Below are positions 8,433 through 15,665 of a DNA stretch of 49,070 nt, piece by piece. The number at the start of each line of letters is the position of its first letter. Position 1 is the stretch's first letter. The DNA is from Thermoplasmata archaeon (lineage in GTDB: Archaea > Thermoplasmatota > E2 > DHVEG-1): positions 1-49,070 of the forward strand of contig JADBLO010000125.1 in assembly GCA_014894395.1 (NCBI GenBank), in the 5' to 3' direction. The notes under the pieces are model-generated. The model did no database searches, had not been told where the DNA came from, and saw only the letters and a program-made list of their open reading frames with translations. The position numbers and the translations under genes were made by a program.

Positions 8433-8494
8433 CTGTATAACGGGGGAGGAAACCAAGATGGATACGGATATATCCTCATCTCCCCGTTGTATAG
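8433..8494 (+). promoter_or_regulatory. 5'-leader hairpin enclosing a leader-ORF ribosome site
   Basis: CTGTATAACGGGG (8433-8445) can pair with CCCCGTTGTATAG (8482-8494) over 13 positions with two G·U pairs. It extends inward with GAGGA (8446-8450) to TCCTC (8473-8477). The paired left arm contains the GGGGGAGGA ribosome site of the small ORF at 8458, so the fold would hide it. The hairpin ends about 35 bases before the main ATG (8529), which has its own GGAGG. A translational control role is inferred. Confidence 0.5.
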
Positions 8495-8532
8495 GAATTA
8501 CTTTAAAAAAAAATGGAGGCATAAAAAAATGA
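8458..8532 (+). CDS. Possible 24-residue leader peptide overlapping the next start
   Basis: ATG at 8458, ten bases after GGGGGAGGA, encodes MDTDISSSPRCIGITLKKNG plus four residues. Its TGA overlaps the ATG of the secreted gene as ATGA (8529-8532). The middle of the ORF is also the right arm of the leader hairpin. This coupling could let translation of the small ORF open the main start. A peptide function is not indicated. A chance ORF remains possible, but the combination of ribosome site and ATGA overlap is suggestive. Confidence 0.4.
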   Translation: MDTDISSSPRCIGITLKKNGGIKK

Positions 8533-10292
8533 AAACGAACAAATATGTAAAGGCTGTTGTTTCTCTCGTTGTGTTGTTCGTTCTTTTAATAGCTTCAGCA
8601 CAGGCAATGAACACATCGATTGTAAATAAAACCAATAAAACGATGGAAAGTAGAGGATGGTACTGGAAACCATCGTATCCGAATTATTCACCACAAGGGC
8701 TTCCGGATTTTGATCAAAAACAAGATCGTTGGAAAAAGATAAGCCCCGGACCAAATGGAATAATCGATTCAACGGTTGCGGGTGATGATGTATTTAATAT
8801 CGCTGAAAACTGCATCGCTCCCGGCCTTGATTGTTATCTCAATAGCACCGCGACTGGTGATGATGTTGAGGAATGGGCGTTCTGTGGCCCGGTCGCGGTT
8901 GCGAATTGTTTCTGGTGGTTTGACTCAAAATTTGCTGACCCAGCCGGTACCCCTGGTGACGGTCAGGATCAGTTTACGCTGATACAAGATTATGGCGCTG
9001 GTGACGACCATGCAAAAGTCAATGTTCCATTGCTTATCGAAAACCTCGCACGAGCAATGAACACCACAGGGAAAGGCACCACATATATCAACGATATGCA
9101 GACCGCGATTTCCGACTGGTTTACTACAACCGGTCTTACCGATAAATTTACCGTACAAACCTATGACCGCCCAACCTTTAGCTTTATAGAAAGTGAAATA
9201 GAACGAAGTCAGAATGTCATTCTCTTATTAGGCTCTTATGATTATATCATCGGTCCTTTAATGATCGATCAATCTCAAATCCTTGGGTCAATTGCTGAGC
9301 TCTGCAAGATAGCCACTTGGACCGATTACCAAGAATTTGTTCCAACTGCAACAAGACTTGATGCAATACAGATCCGCCTTACAATGGTTGGCACCCCCTG
9401 TAATGTGCAAATCAATGTATATAATGCTCCTTCACCCTCACCACCAATAGGAACTATAATAATGAATCCTGGTGCCCTTGGCGGTCCGACCTGGGTGGAA
9501 TTCATCTTTCCCACCGGTATTCCATTGACTCCGGGATCCCTCTATTACTTTGATGTCGTCCAAACTCTTTCGGGTAATCATTATTCATGGTATTACGATG
9601 TTGGAAACCCCTATCCACCTGGTCAAGGATGGATGCGTGGCGTGCCGAGCGATCCATATGGTTACCCCTTTGACTGGACCTTTAAAACAGAATACTACAA
9701 TCCACCACCGTACTCAGAGAAACGCGAGGGACACTATGTCACCTGCGCAGGAGTAAACTCCGAAGAATTCAAGATTGCGTTCAGTGATCCTACCTTAGAT
9801 GTCGCCAATCCATCACCAAACGACCACAATGACGCGACGAACGTCTCGCATGATATCTACAACGTCTCTGTTGGTTCTCCGAAACCTGATATCAACTGCG
9901 AATGGTGGCTATCAGATTATCAAGCAGATTTTAATTACACCGTTGTCGAACAAGCAGTCGTCATCTGCCCAGTACCAGATACCACAAAACCGACTATCGA
10001 GATCACCAAACCAATAAACGCGCTGTATTTCATGAATATAGAGATCTTCGCACTCAAATCGCCATTGATCATCGGAAAGATCGATGTCAACGTGACCGCA
10101 ACAGACAATGATTCAGGCATTGACCGTGTGGAATTCTATACTGACGAGCAGTTAAAAGAAACTGACACGACCGCACCGTACGGTTGGACATGGAGCGAGA
10201 GAGCATTCTTTACCTACACCATTAAAGTCGTTGCGTATGACAAAGAGGGAAACAGCGCGTTTAAGGAATTAGACGTATTGAAGTTCTTCTAA
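8529..10292 (+). CDS. Secreted protein with papain/C39-like peptidase motifs and a C-terminal Ig-like domain
   Basis: A 587-residue exported protein with signal peptide MKTNKYVKAVVSLVVLFVLL…ASAQA. Around Cys119 is EEWAFCGPVAVANCFWWF, and around His402 is REGHYVTCAGVN followed by IAFSDPTLD. Cys/His/Asp-Asn in this order fits a papain-like or C39-type peptidase fold. Residues ~235-390 between them look like an inserted β-sandwich (RLDAIQIRLTMVGTPCNVQI … GSLYYFDV). Residues ~505-587 resemble a bacterial Ig-like domain (PTIEITKPIN, VNVTATDNDSGIDRVEFY). Target and activity are unknown; a non-catalytic surface role is possible. The start is M8529 after GGAGG; an upstream TTG would spoil the signal peptide. 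Confidence 0.75.
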   Translation: MKTNKYVKAVVSLVVLFVLLIASAQAMNTSIVNKTNKTMESRGWYWKPSYPNYSPQGLPDFDQKQDRWKKISPGPNGIIDSTVAGDDVFNIAENCIAPGLDCYLNSTATGDDVEEWAFCGPVAVANCFWWFDSKFADPAGTPGDGQDQFTLIQDYGAGDDHAKVNVPLLIENLARAMNTTGKGTTYINDMQTAISDWFTTTGLTDKFTVQTYDRPTFSFIESEIERSQNVILLLGSYDYIIGPLMIDQSQILGSIAELCKIATWTDYQEFVPTATRLDAIQIRLTMVGTPCNVQINVYNAPSPSPPIGTIIMNPGALGGPTWVEFIFPTGIPLTPGSLYYFDVVQTLSGNHYSWYYDVGNPYPPGQGWMRGVPSDPYGYPFDWTFKTEYYNPPPYSEKREGHYVTCAGVNSEEFKIAFSDPTLDVANPSPNDHNDATNVSHDIYNVSVGSPKPDINCEWWLSDYQADFNYTVVEQAVVICPVPDTTKPTIEITKPINALYFMNIEIFALKSPLIIGKIDVNVTATDNDSGIDRVEFYTDEQLKETDTTAPYGWTWSERAFFTYTIKVVAYDKEGNSAFKELDVLKFF

Positions 10293-10381
10293 TACCTCCT
10301 CTCCTTTTCTTTTTTTCCAAATTCCTTGTAACTTTGAGTAGGTGAAAATCTATTTCTATGGATTCCCGATTACCTGAATAG

Positions 10382-11815
10382 ATGCAGATGAATTCTAAGA
10401 TTTTATTTGTCGAACCACCGCGGAACTTCTGGTTTGTCATGGGGGAGTACCTCCCTCCGCCGTCCACATTGTTGATCCTTGCGGCCTATGTAGAACGAGA
10501 GCTCCCTGATGTAGAAATTGACATTGTTGATTGCCAGGCAGACCGACTCGATTGGAATGGTTTAGAAAAATACATCGCATCAACAGATCCATCCATGGTA
10601 CTCACATCAGGTTTTACCACAAACGCATATTCCTGTGCGAGAACCTGTGAGATAGCAAAAACCGTCAACGAGGATATCGTGACGATTGTCGGTGGTATTC
10701 ATTTTTCGTTCACCCCGGAAGAATCGCTGCAAAGCTTTCCAGAGATCGATTATATCGTAAGAGGCGAAGGGGAACTCACTTTAGTTGATCTAATAAGAAC
10801 GATTCTTAATGAGAAAAAAATAAACGATGTGTTAGGAATCTCGTTTCAAAAAAATAAAAAAATAATCCACACCCAACAACGTCCTCTTATTGAAAATCTT
10901 GATAGTCTCCCATATCCAGCCTACCATCTTGTTGAAAAAAATATGAAACGGTACCATTTTACCATGATGGCAGGGAGGAACACACCGTACATGATACTTG
11001 AAGGTGCTCGAGGATGCGAACATCAATGCTCGTTCTGCACGCAATGGAACCACTGGGGAAGCAGATGGAGAACAAAATCAGCAAAAAGAATCGTTGATGA
11101 AATTGAATTCCTCAATGAAACCTATGGGGGTGTGTTCCTCTGGTTTTCTGATGATCATATGAAACTGAGTGTTCGAGGAAAACCATTATACAACGAGCTA
11201 CGGCAACGACGGTGCAAAGATGACGTCATGTTATTTTTCCAGGCACGAATCGATGACATAGCGCGACATCCGGATCTGATTGCAAAACTCCGTGAAGTGG
11301 GCACCTATTGGATTTTATGTGGTGTCGAAACTGACTCACAGGAGATATTAAATGAATATAAGAAAGGAATCAAAACACAAGATGCGTATGAAGCGATGAA
11401 AATAATGAAACAAAACGATATTTTTTCACAAGCGATGTTTATCATTGGCGCGCGAAGAGATACTCATGAATCTATTCAACGACTCCGTGAGTACAGCCTT
11501 GATCTTACCCCAGATATTTCGATTTATACCACACTCACACCATTCCCAGGTACTACCTACTATGAAACTGCAAAGAAAAACGGCTGGATTGAAGATACGA
11601 ATTATTCGAATTATGATATGGCACACGCGATCATGTCAACGGAATCACTCACGAGAAAGGAAGTTCAGGAGGAACTGTGGCGTTGTTACCGTACGTTTTA
11701 CGGATCACTTACAAAAAACATCGTAAGAGTGCTTTCGAAAAATAAATTGAAACGAACATTGTATCGACATATGGCCGGGCAGTTCGTACTTGAGAAATTC
11801 AGGAGATTAATTTGA
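10382..11815 (+). CDS. B12-binding radical SAM protein
   Basis: A 477-residue protein with an N-terminal cobalamin-binding-like Rossmann domain (KILFVEPPR; PPPSTLLILAAYVE; VTIVGGIHFSFTPEE; YIVRGEGELTLVDLI; residues ~1-150). The radical SAM core has the cluster motif GARGCEHQCSFC (three Cys, residues ~205) and later GVETDSQEIL and LTPFPGTTYYE. Family members perform methylations or rearrangements in lipid, cofactor or antibiotic pathways; the substrate here cannot be read. The stop overlaps the TTG of the next gene, so the product may work with that membrane protein. Start ATG 10382 (or 10388). Confidence 0.88.
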   Translation: MQMNSKILFVEPPRNFWFVMGEYLPPPSTLLILAAYVERELPDVEIDIVDCQADRLDWNGLEKYIASTDPSMVLTSGFTTNAYSCARTCEIAKTVNEDIVTIVGGIHFSFTPEESLQSFPEIDYIVRGEGELTLVDLIRTILNEKKINDVLGISFQKNKKIIHTQQRPLIENLDSLPYPAYHLVEKNMKRYHFTMMAGRNTPYMILEGARGCEHQCSFCTQWNHWGSRWRTKSAKRIVDEIEFLNETYGGVFLWFSDDHMKLSVRGKPLYNELRQRRCKDDVMLFFQARIDDIARHPDLIAKLREVGTYWILCGVETDSQEILNEYKKGIKTQDAYEAMKIMKQNDIFSQAMFIIGARRDTHESIQRLREYSLDLTPDISIYTTLTPFPGTTYYETAKKNGWIEDTNYSNYDMAHAIMSTESLTRKEVQEELWRCYRTFYGSLTKNIVRVLSKNKLKRTLYRHMAGQFVLEKFRRLI

Positions 11816-12537
11816 ATCAGACAAAAATCGTTTTATCATATCTCGTGTTGTCTGCTGTTGGAGCAGCTCTTCTTGTTGTTTTTGTTTTTATGACACCGGC
11901 CCCTACCCGTACAATGGTAGTACTAGAAAAGATAGTTGTTCCAGGAGTATTCATCGTATGTTGTGTCTTTGGTATATCTTTTTCGCTCCGTCCGAATTGG
12001 GTACGACCATTCATTTCTAAAAAAGATAACACAGTAAAAAACTATACTGATGCATTACAACGGTCGTTTCAAGGACATCACCCCGACTGTAAAACCTTCG
12101 AAAAACATAGAATGAAATTTCAGAATAAAACATGGTGCGCAGGGTGCTTAGGCCTCCTTATTGGTTGTCTTCTTTCAATCATTCTGATGATACTCTATGT
12201 CGTTGTTCCGTTCCAGCAACCACCAACGATTTCCCGTCTGCTGCTCTTTCTAGGTCTGCTTGTCATAGTACTTGTGTACCTAGAAATCATACGAGAGAGT
12301 CGACATTCGATCATTCATGTCTTGTCCAATGCTATATTGGTTCTTAGTTTCTTCTTCATAACAACGAGCATCGTAGAACTTTCAGGAAAATCAGTGTATG
12401 GATTTTTTATGATTCTTCTTTGTATCCTCTGGCTTGATACCAGGATTCAGCTCTCCCGCTGGCATCATAGACGTCTCTGTAGTTCTTGTCTCCAATCCTG
12501 TAAGATCTATGTCGCTACGATTATTTTCGGGAGATGA
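11812..12537 (+). CDS. DUF2085-like membrane protein coupled to the radical SAM gene
   Basis: A 241-residue protein with about six hydrophobic segments. Between the second and third lies GHHPDCKTFEKH…KTWCAGCLGLLIG, like the Cys-rich C-H…C-A-x-C-x-G signature of DUF2085 membrane proteins. A second Cys cluster (CSSCLQSC) is near the C-terminus; both could bind metal. Its TTG start overlaps the upstream TGA (TTGA), with AGGAG six bases ahead, a clear case of translational coupling. The last 17 bases overlap the convergent gene at 12521. Function unknown. Confidence 0.7.
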   Translation: MNQTKIVLSYLVLSAVGAALLVVFVFMTPAPTRTMVVLEKIVVPGVFIVCCVFGISFSLRPNWVRPFISKKDNTVKNYTDALQRSFQGHHPDCKTFEKHRMKFQNKTWCAGCLGLLIGCLLSIILMILYVVVPFQQPPTISRLLLFLGLLVIVLVYLEIIRESRHSIIHVLSNAILVLSFFFITTSIVELSGKSVYGFFMILLCILWLDTRIQLSRWHHRRLCSSCLQSCKIYVATIIFGR

Positions 12538-12868
12538 CGCGGATTCCAAAGATGATAATAAAAATCGCTATCACACCAGCAAAAATCCAGTTCCACTGAA
12601 CCGTGTTCACCCAGGAAAGTGAGGAATATGTTTTCGCCATTTCTTTTAAGACAACTTCAAAAAATATCGTCAGACCGATAAGGATGATAATAACACCCCA
12701 GAACAACGCCCATCCGCGACTGCTTTTTCCACCAGCGCATTCCTCTTCACACCGTTTATCCCGTGCTCGGTCATGGTCATGTCTTGAACCATGAAGAGGA
12801 GCTCCACAGCTTTTACAATAGATTGCATCATCATCGTTTTGTATTCCACATTTCGCGCAATATACCAT
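12521..12868 (-). CDS. Zinc-ribbon membrane protein, two TM segments
   Basis: This 115-residue protein has an N-terminal zinc ribbon (YCAKCG…IYCKSCGAPL), a charged His/Asp/Arg linker with CEEEC, and two TM segments (ALFWGVIIILIGLTIFFEVVL and WNWIFAGVIAIFIIIFGIRV). I choose ATG 12868, seven bases after GGAGG, rather than ATG 12886. It resembles other archaeal zinc_ribbon_2 membrane proteins of unknown role. The larger gene at 12926 has the same ribbon-plus-TM design, so they may be functionally related. Confidence 0.75.
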   Translation of the reverse strand: MVYCAKCGIQNDDDAIYCKSCGAPLHGSRHDHDRARDKRCEEECAGGKSSRGWALFWGVIIILIGLTIFFEVVLKEMAKTYSSLSWVNTVQWNWIFAGVIAIFIIIFGIRVISRK

Positions 12869-12925
12869 ATCTCGGCCTCCAACCAATCATACGATAATCA
12901 TTTGTTCTATATAAAACCTCTTTTT

Positions 12926-13624
12926 TCATGGTTTTTTTTCTTGTTCACGCGGCATTGTTATTGCGAGGATCACATATCCAATGAGAAGGACGAAGACGAA
13001 AACCGTTGGGAGACTATTTTCAATGTTTACTGCAGCTGTTCCAAGGTCTGCATTCTGTAATCGATATCGAAGAGTATCGAGGATCTTTGTAACAATCCAC
13101 AGGAAAATAATCAAAGCAATCGAATGGAAAAGAGGAGAAAAAATCCTAAATTTAAAGGATTTTCTTGCGAAGTACGATATATAGTTAGAAAGAAGCGTCG
13201 TACCAAAGAGCGGGAGTAAATACAGGAGGATAACGGAGGTTATCGCACTCATCTCAGGGACATCATCCCCAGAGATTCTCGCAATTTCGATAGCAAGACG
13301 CAGGATAATTAAAAAGAGAAAACTTGCGAGCAATGGCCCAAGAACACCAAACGTACGATCATACCAATTCTCTATATGTTTACCTGCCTGGTCGACTCTC
13401 TGTTCAAAGCGTTTTCCCACATCACGTGAGTCTCCTTGGATGCGCGATGCAGCGTGTGTCATGGATTCTCCTAGGTTCTTTCCCATTTGTTGCATATCCT
13501 GTGCAAACATCTTTGCATGTCGTTCGAGTGGAGAAGCGGCATCAGGTTTTAGAGACGTACCACACTTCGTACAAAAAGCAGCATCATCAACGTTATTTTT
13601 TCGACAATTCGGACAATCCACCAT
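12926..13624 (-). CDS. Zinc-ribbon protein with three to four TM segments
   Basis: A 232-residue protein: a zinc ribbon at residues ~3-25 (DCPNCRKNN…AFCTKCGTSL), an amphipathic helix region (KMFAQDMQQMGKNLGESMTHAASRI…KRFEQRVDQAGKHI), then TM segments near 100-120, 130-155, 170-190 and 210-228. The start ATG 13624 has GGGAGAG upstream; ATG 13639 is the alternative. It precedes the smaller ribbon protein gene in the same direction with a 57-base gap. The design (ribbon, coiled region, membrane domain) suggests a membrane-bound adaptor; no enzymatic motif is seen. Confidence 0.75.
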   Translation of the reverse strand: MVDCPNCRKNNVDDAAFCTKCGTSLKPDAASPLERHAKMFAQDMQQMGKNLGESMTHAASRIQGDSRDVGKRFEQRVDQAGKHIENWYDRTFGVLGPLLASFLFLIILRLAIEIARISGDDVPEMSAITSVILLYLLPLFGTTLLSNYISYFARKSFKFRIFSPLFHSIALIIFLWIVTKILDTLRYRLQNADLGTAAVNIENSLPTVFVFVLLIGYVILAITMPREQEKKP

Positions 13625-13786
13625 AGGTCTCTCTCCCACAGTGTGATATCATAACTCGTATTTCTTTAAAAACATAACCTTACTTAAGAAACCATGTTTT
13701 GTGCTAGTCGTTAACAGACCTATTTTTTTGTTTCTTTTTAGGATGGACGATTTCACCTATCGCCTTTCCACCGTACAACCATACCT

Positions 13787-14053
13787 CTAAAAAATTAATC
13801 CTTGTATCTTTAAGGCATAAACCAATAATTCGTCAGAAGTTATTTCTTTAATTCGCCCCTCTTTAACCCATGTATCAAATTGGAATTCTTCAATAGGAAA
13901 CTCAAAATTATCAGTACCAGTGTACATCATTACAGTATACACATCCTTATTTTTTCCCCTCTCAAAACCATACAACACAGCAAATGGTATCTTGTAGTCT
14001 TCTTTTAATTTTAATTCGTAATAATGCCCTACTTTTATTTTTGGTTTTAACAT
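13787..14053 (-). CDS. Hypothetical 88-residue soluble protein
   Basis: A small protein, MLKPKIKVGHYYELKLKEDY at the start, with alternating β-like segments (IPFAVLYGFERG, VYTVMMYTGTDNFEF) and an acidic C-terminal helix (ITSDELLVYALKIQGLIF). ATG 14053 is preceded by GGAGGAG, a strong ribosome site; a TTG one codon earlier is less likely. It stands alone between the zinc-ribbon pair and the smc–scp cluster. I do not recognise a family. The fold looks like a small β-barrel with a terminal helix. Confidence 0.6.
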   Translation of the reverse strand: MLKPKIKVGHYYELKLKEDYKIPFAVLYGFERGKNKDVYTVMMYTGTDNFEFPIEEFQFDTWVKEGRIKEITSDELLVYALKIQGLIF

Positions 14054-14164
14054 CAAATACTCCTCCTTTGTTTACATTTTTATAATAAATAGTTCTTTAA
14101 AAATATACGCCTTCATACCATTGCTTTTTTAAAAAAAATGAAAGAAACGTGAGAAAAAACCATT

Positions 14165-14785
14165 CTATTTATCTGTTTTCATGCGGGTTTCAGAGGGGGA
14201 TTCTTCGTTGTTTTCTTCTTGAGCGGGGTGTTCTTCGGTTTCTGAGGATTCAACGCTTTTTTGTTTCACTACATGTCCGATAACCTTTTTTGCTAAGAAC
14301 TCCCGAATCTCTTCAGGTCTTGTTGAATCAATACCAAAGTACTCCGGGAATAGCCTTGTTGTTGTCAGAAGCTCTGTTGATCCATGGGGTGCCGAATGAA
14401 TCAGATGCATGCCCATCAGTTGGTCAACATCAGCGTAGATCCGTTCACCTATCATATGACGCAGGTTTGATTGTTTCACTGGTTGATGAAACGCGATCAG
14501 CGCCAGGGTCTTCAGAAGATCGGTTTTAATCTCTGGTTTTGCTACCATCATCGATTGATCGGTGAACGTTTTTTTCACTTGCATGATGAATTTATTGCCT
14601 GCTTTCACGATCTCAAGAGATGTTTCGTCTTTCCGTTCGGTGTTATACGACTGCATGAGATGTTCGATCGCCTCGCTGACATGTTTTGGTGATAACCCTG
14701 TCGTCTCCTGGATTTCCTCGATACTGAGTGGTTTCCCTGCAGAAAATAAAAGGGATTCAACCACGCGATCTTCTTTTACGCTCAT
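14165..14785 (-). CDS. scpB: Segregation and condensation protein ScpB
   Basis: A 206-residue winged-helix subunit of the SMC condensin complex. It shows the ScpB pattern: VVESLLFSAGKPLSIEEIQETTGLS, then LKTLALIAFHQPVKQSNLRHMIG and TTTRLFPEYFGI (cf. TT-x-x-F-x-x-x-F-G). It ends with an acidic, low-complexity tail. ATG 14785 lies behind AGAGGAGA and 13 bases after the scpA stop; the frame is open further upstream, but that part overlaps scpA and is not coding. It binds the ScpA kleisin and helps organise the chromosome. Confidence 0.9.
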   Translation of the reverse strand: MSVKEDRVVESLLFSAGKPLSIEEIQETTGLSPKHVSEAIEHLMQSYNTERKDETSLEIVKAGNKFIMQVKKTFTDQSMMVAKPEIKTDLLKTLALIAFHQPVKQSNLRHMIGERIYADVDQLMGMHLIHSAPHGSTELLTTTRLFPEYFGIDSTRPEEIREFLAKKVIGHVVKQKSVESSETEEHPAQEENNEESPSETRMKTDK

Positions 14786-14798
14786 ATCTGTTCTCCTC

Positions 14799-15665
14799 TT
14801 AGGTATATCCGATTGTTTTAATATAAATTTCTCCATACGGGAATTTCTGTTGGTGAACAATAATCTTTTTTTCGTAGGCGAGGAACAAAATAGAGACAAA
14901 TGTTTTAATGCGTTCCTCAGCACTATCGCCCTCGCAGAGCTCAGAAAAATTCATGGATTTTTTTGAGAATTGACAGATCCGTTCCCAGACGGTCGCGACA
15001 TCCTCTTCAAGATGGTCTTCGTGTGCTGAGCCTTTCATTGCTTTGAATGCTTTCTGCTCAAGTTGTATGCGCTCTTCCTGTCGTAATTGGTCAAGGATCT
15101 GGTACTGTTCTGATTCCTTCCGTACCTCATCAAAAGCACTCAGGAGTTCGATAAGCGTGACTTTTCGTGTGGAATCACGACGCAACGGCTCCTCAAGAGG
15201 TGACTGCGGCATTTTCATAAGTAAATTCGTGTAGGAGTACTCGTCATCATTTGCAAGCCAGGTGGCGGTCGGGATATCCTCCCAGCCGAAGCCTTGTTCA
15301 ATAACTTCTTCTTTGGTCTCCATGTTCACGACCAAGTGATCACTTTGCATTCGCAGGACTTTCCATGCCATGTAGATAATTCTACCAGCGGTCATCAAAT
15401 CGATTTTCTCTTTCTTCGCACGCTTCAGATACATCGTTGAGAAACCAACGAGATCGATATCCCAGGGGTTCATATTCTGGTTCAACACCAAATCAAACGC
15501 GAGATACACTGATCGGTCAAATGGGTCCTCAATGGCAGCAGACTCCCCGGTAACAGCTGCTTTCGCCAGCTCAAGATATTGGTTGATCCGGGTCATATCA
15601 TTGGTTTCATCGATTAAGGCTTTATGAAACAATAAATGGTTGATGACGTCGTTATCCAGCTCCAT
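14799..15665 (-). CDS. scpA: Segregation and condensation protein ScpA (kleisin)
   Basis: A 288-residue kleisin that bridges the two heads of the SMC dimer. Family features seen: DPFDRSVYLAFDLVLNQNMNPWDIDLVGFSTMYL near residues 46-80 (the L-x-x-x-x-x-D-P-W-D-I-D-x-x-x-F motif), an N-half helical bundle, and a C-terminal winged-helix (NFSELCEGDSAEERIKTFVSILFLAYEKKIIVHQ). It overlaps the 3' end of smc by 14 bases, so the two are translationally linked. It is followed by scpB in the classic smc–scpA–scpB order. Confidence 0.92.
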   Translation of the reverse strand: MELDNDVINHLLFHKALIDETNDMTRINQYLELAKAAVTGESAAIEDPFDRSVYLAFDLVLNQNMNPWDIDLVGFSTMYLKRAKKEKIDLMTAGRIIYMAWKVLRMQSDHLVVNMETKEEVIEQGFGWEDIPTATWLANDDEYSYTNLLMKMPQSPLEEPLRRDSTRKVTLIELLSAFDEVRKESEQYQILDQLRQEERIQLEQKAFKAMKGSAHEDHLEEDVATVWERICQFSKKSMNFSELCEGDSAEERIKTFVSILFLAYEKKIIVHQQKFPYGEIYIKTIGYT

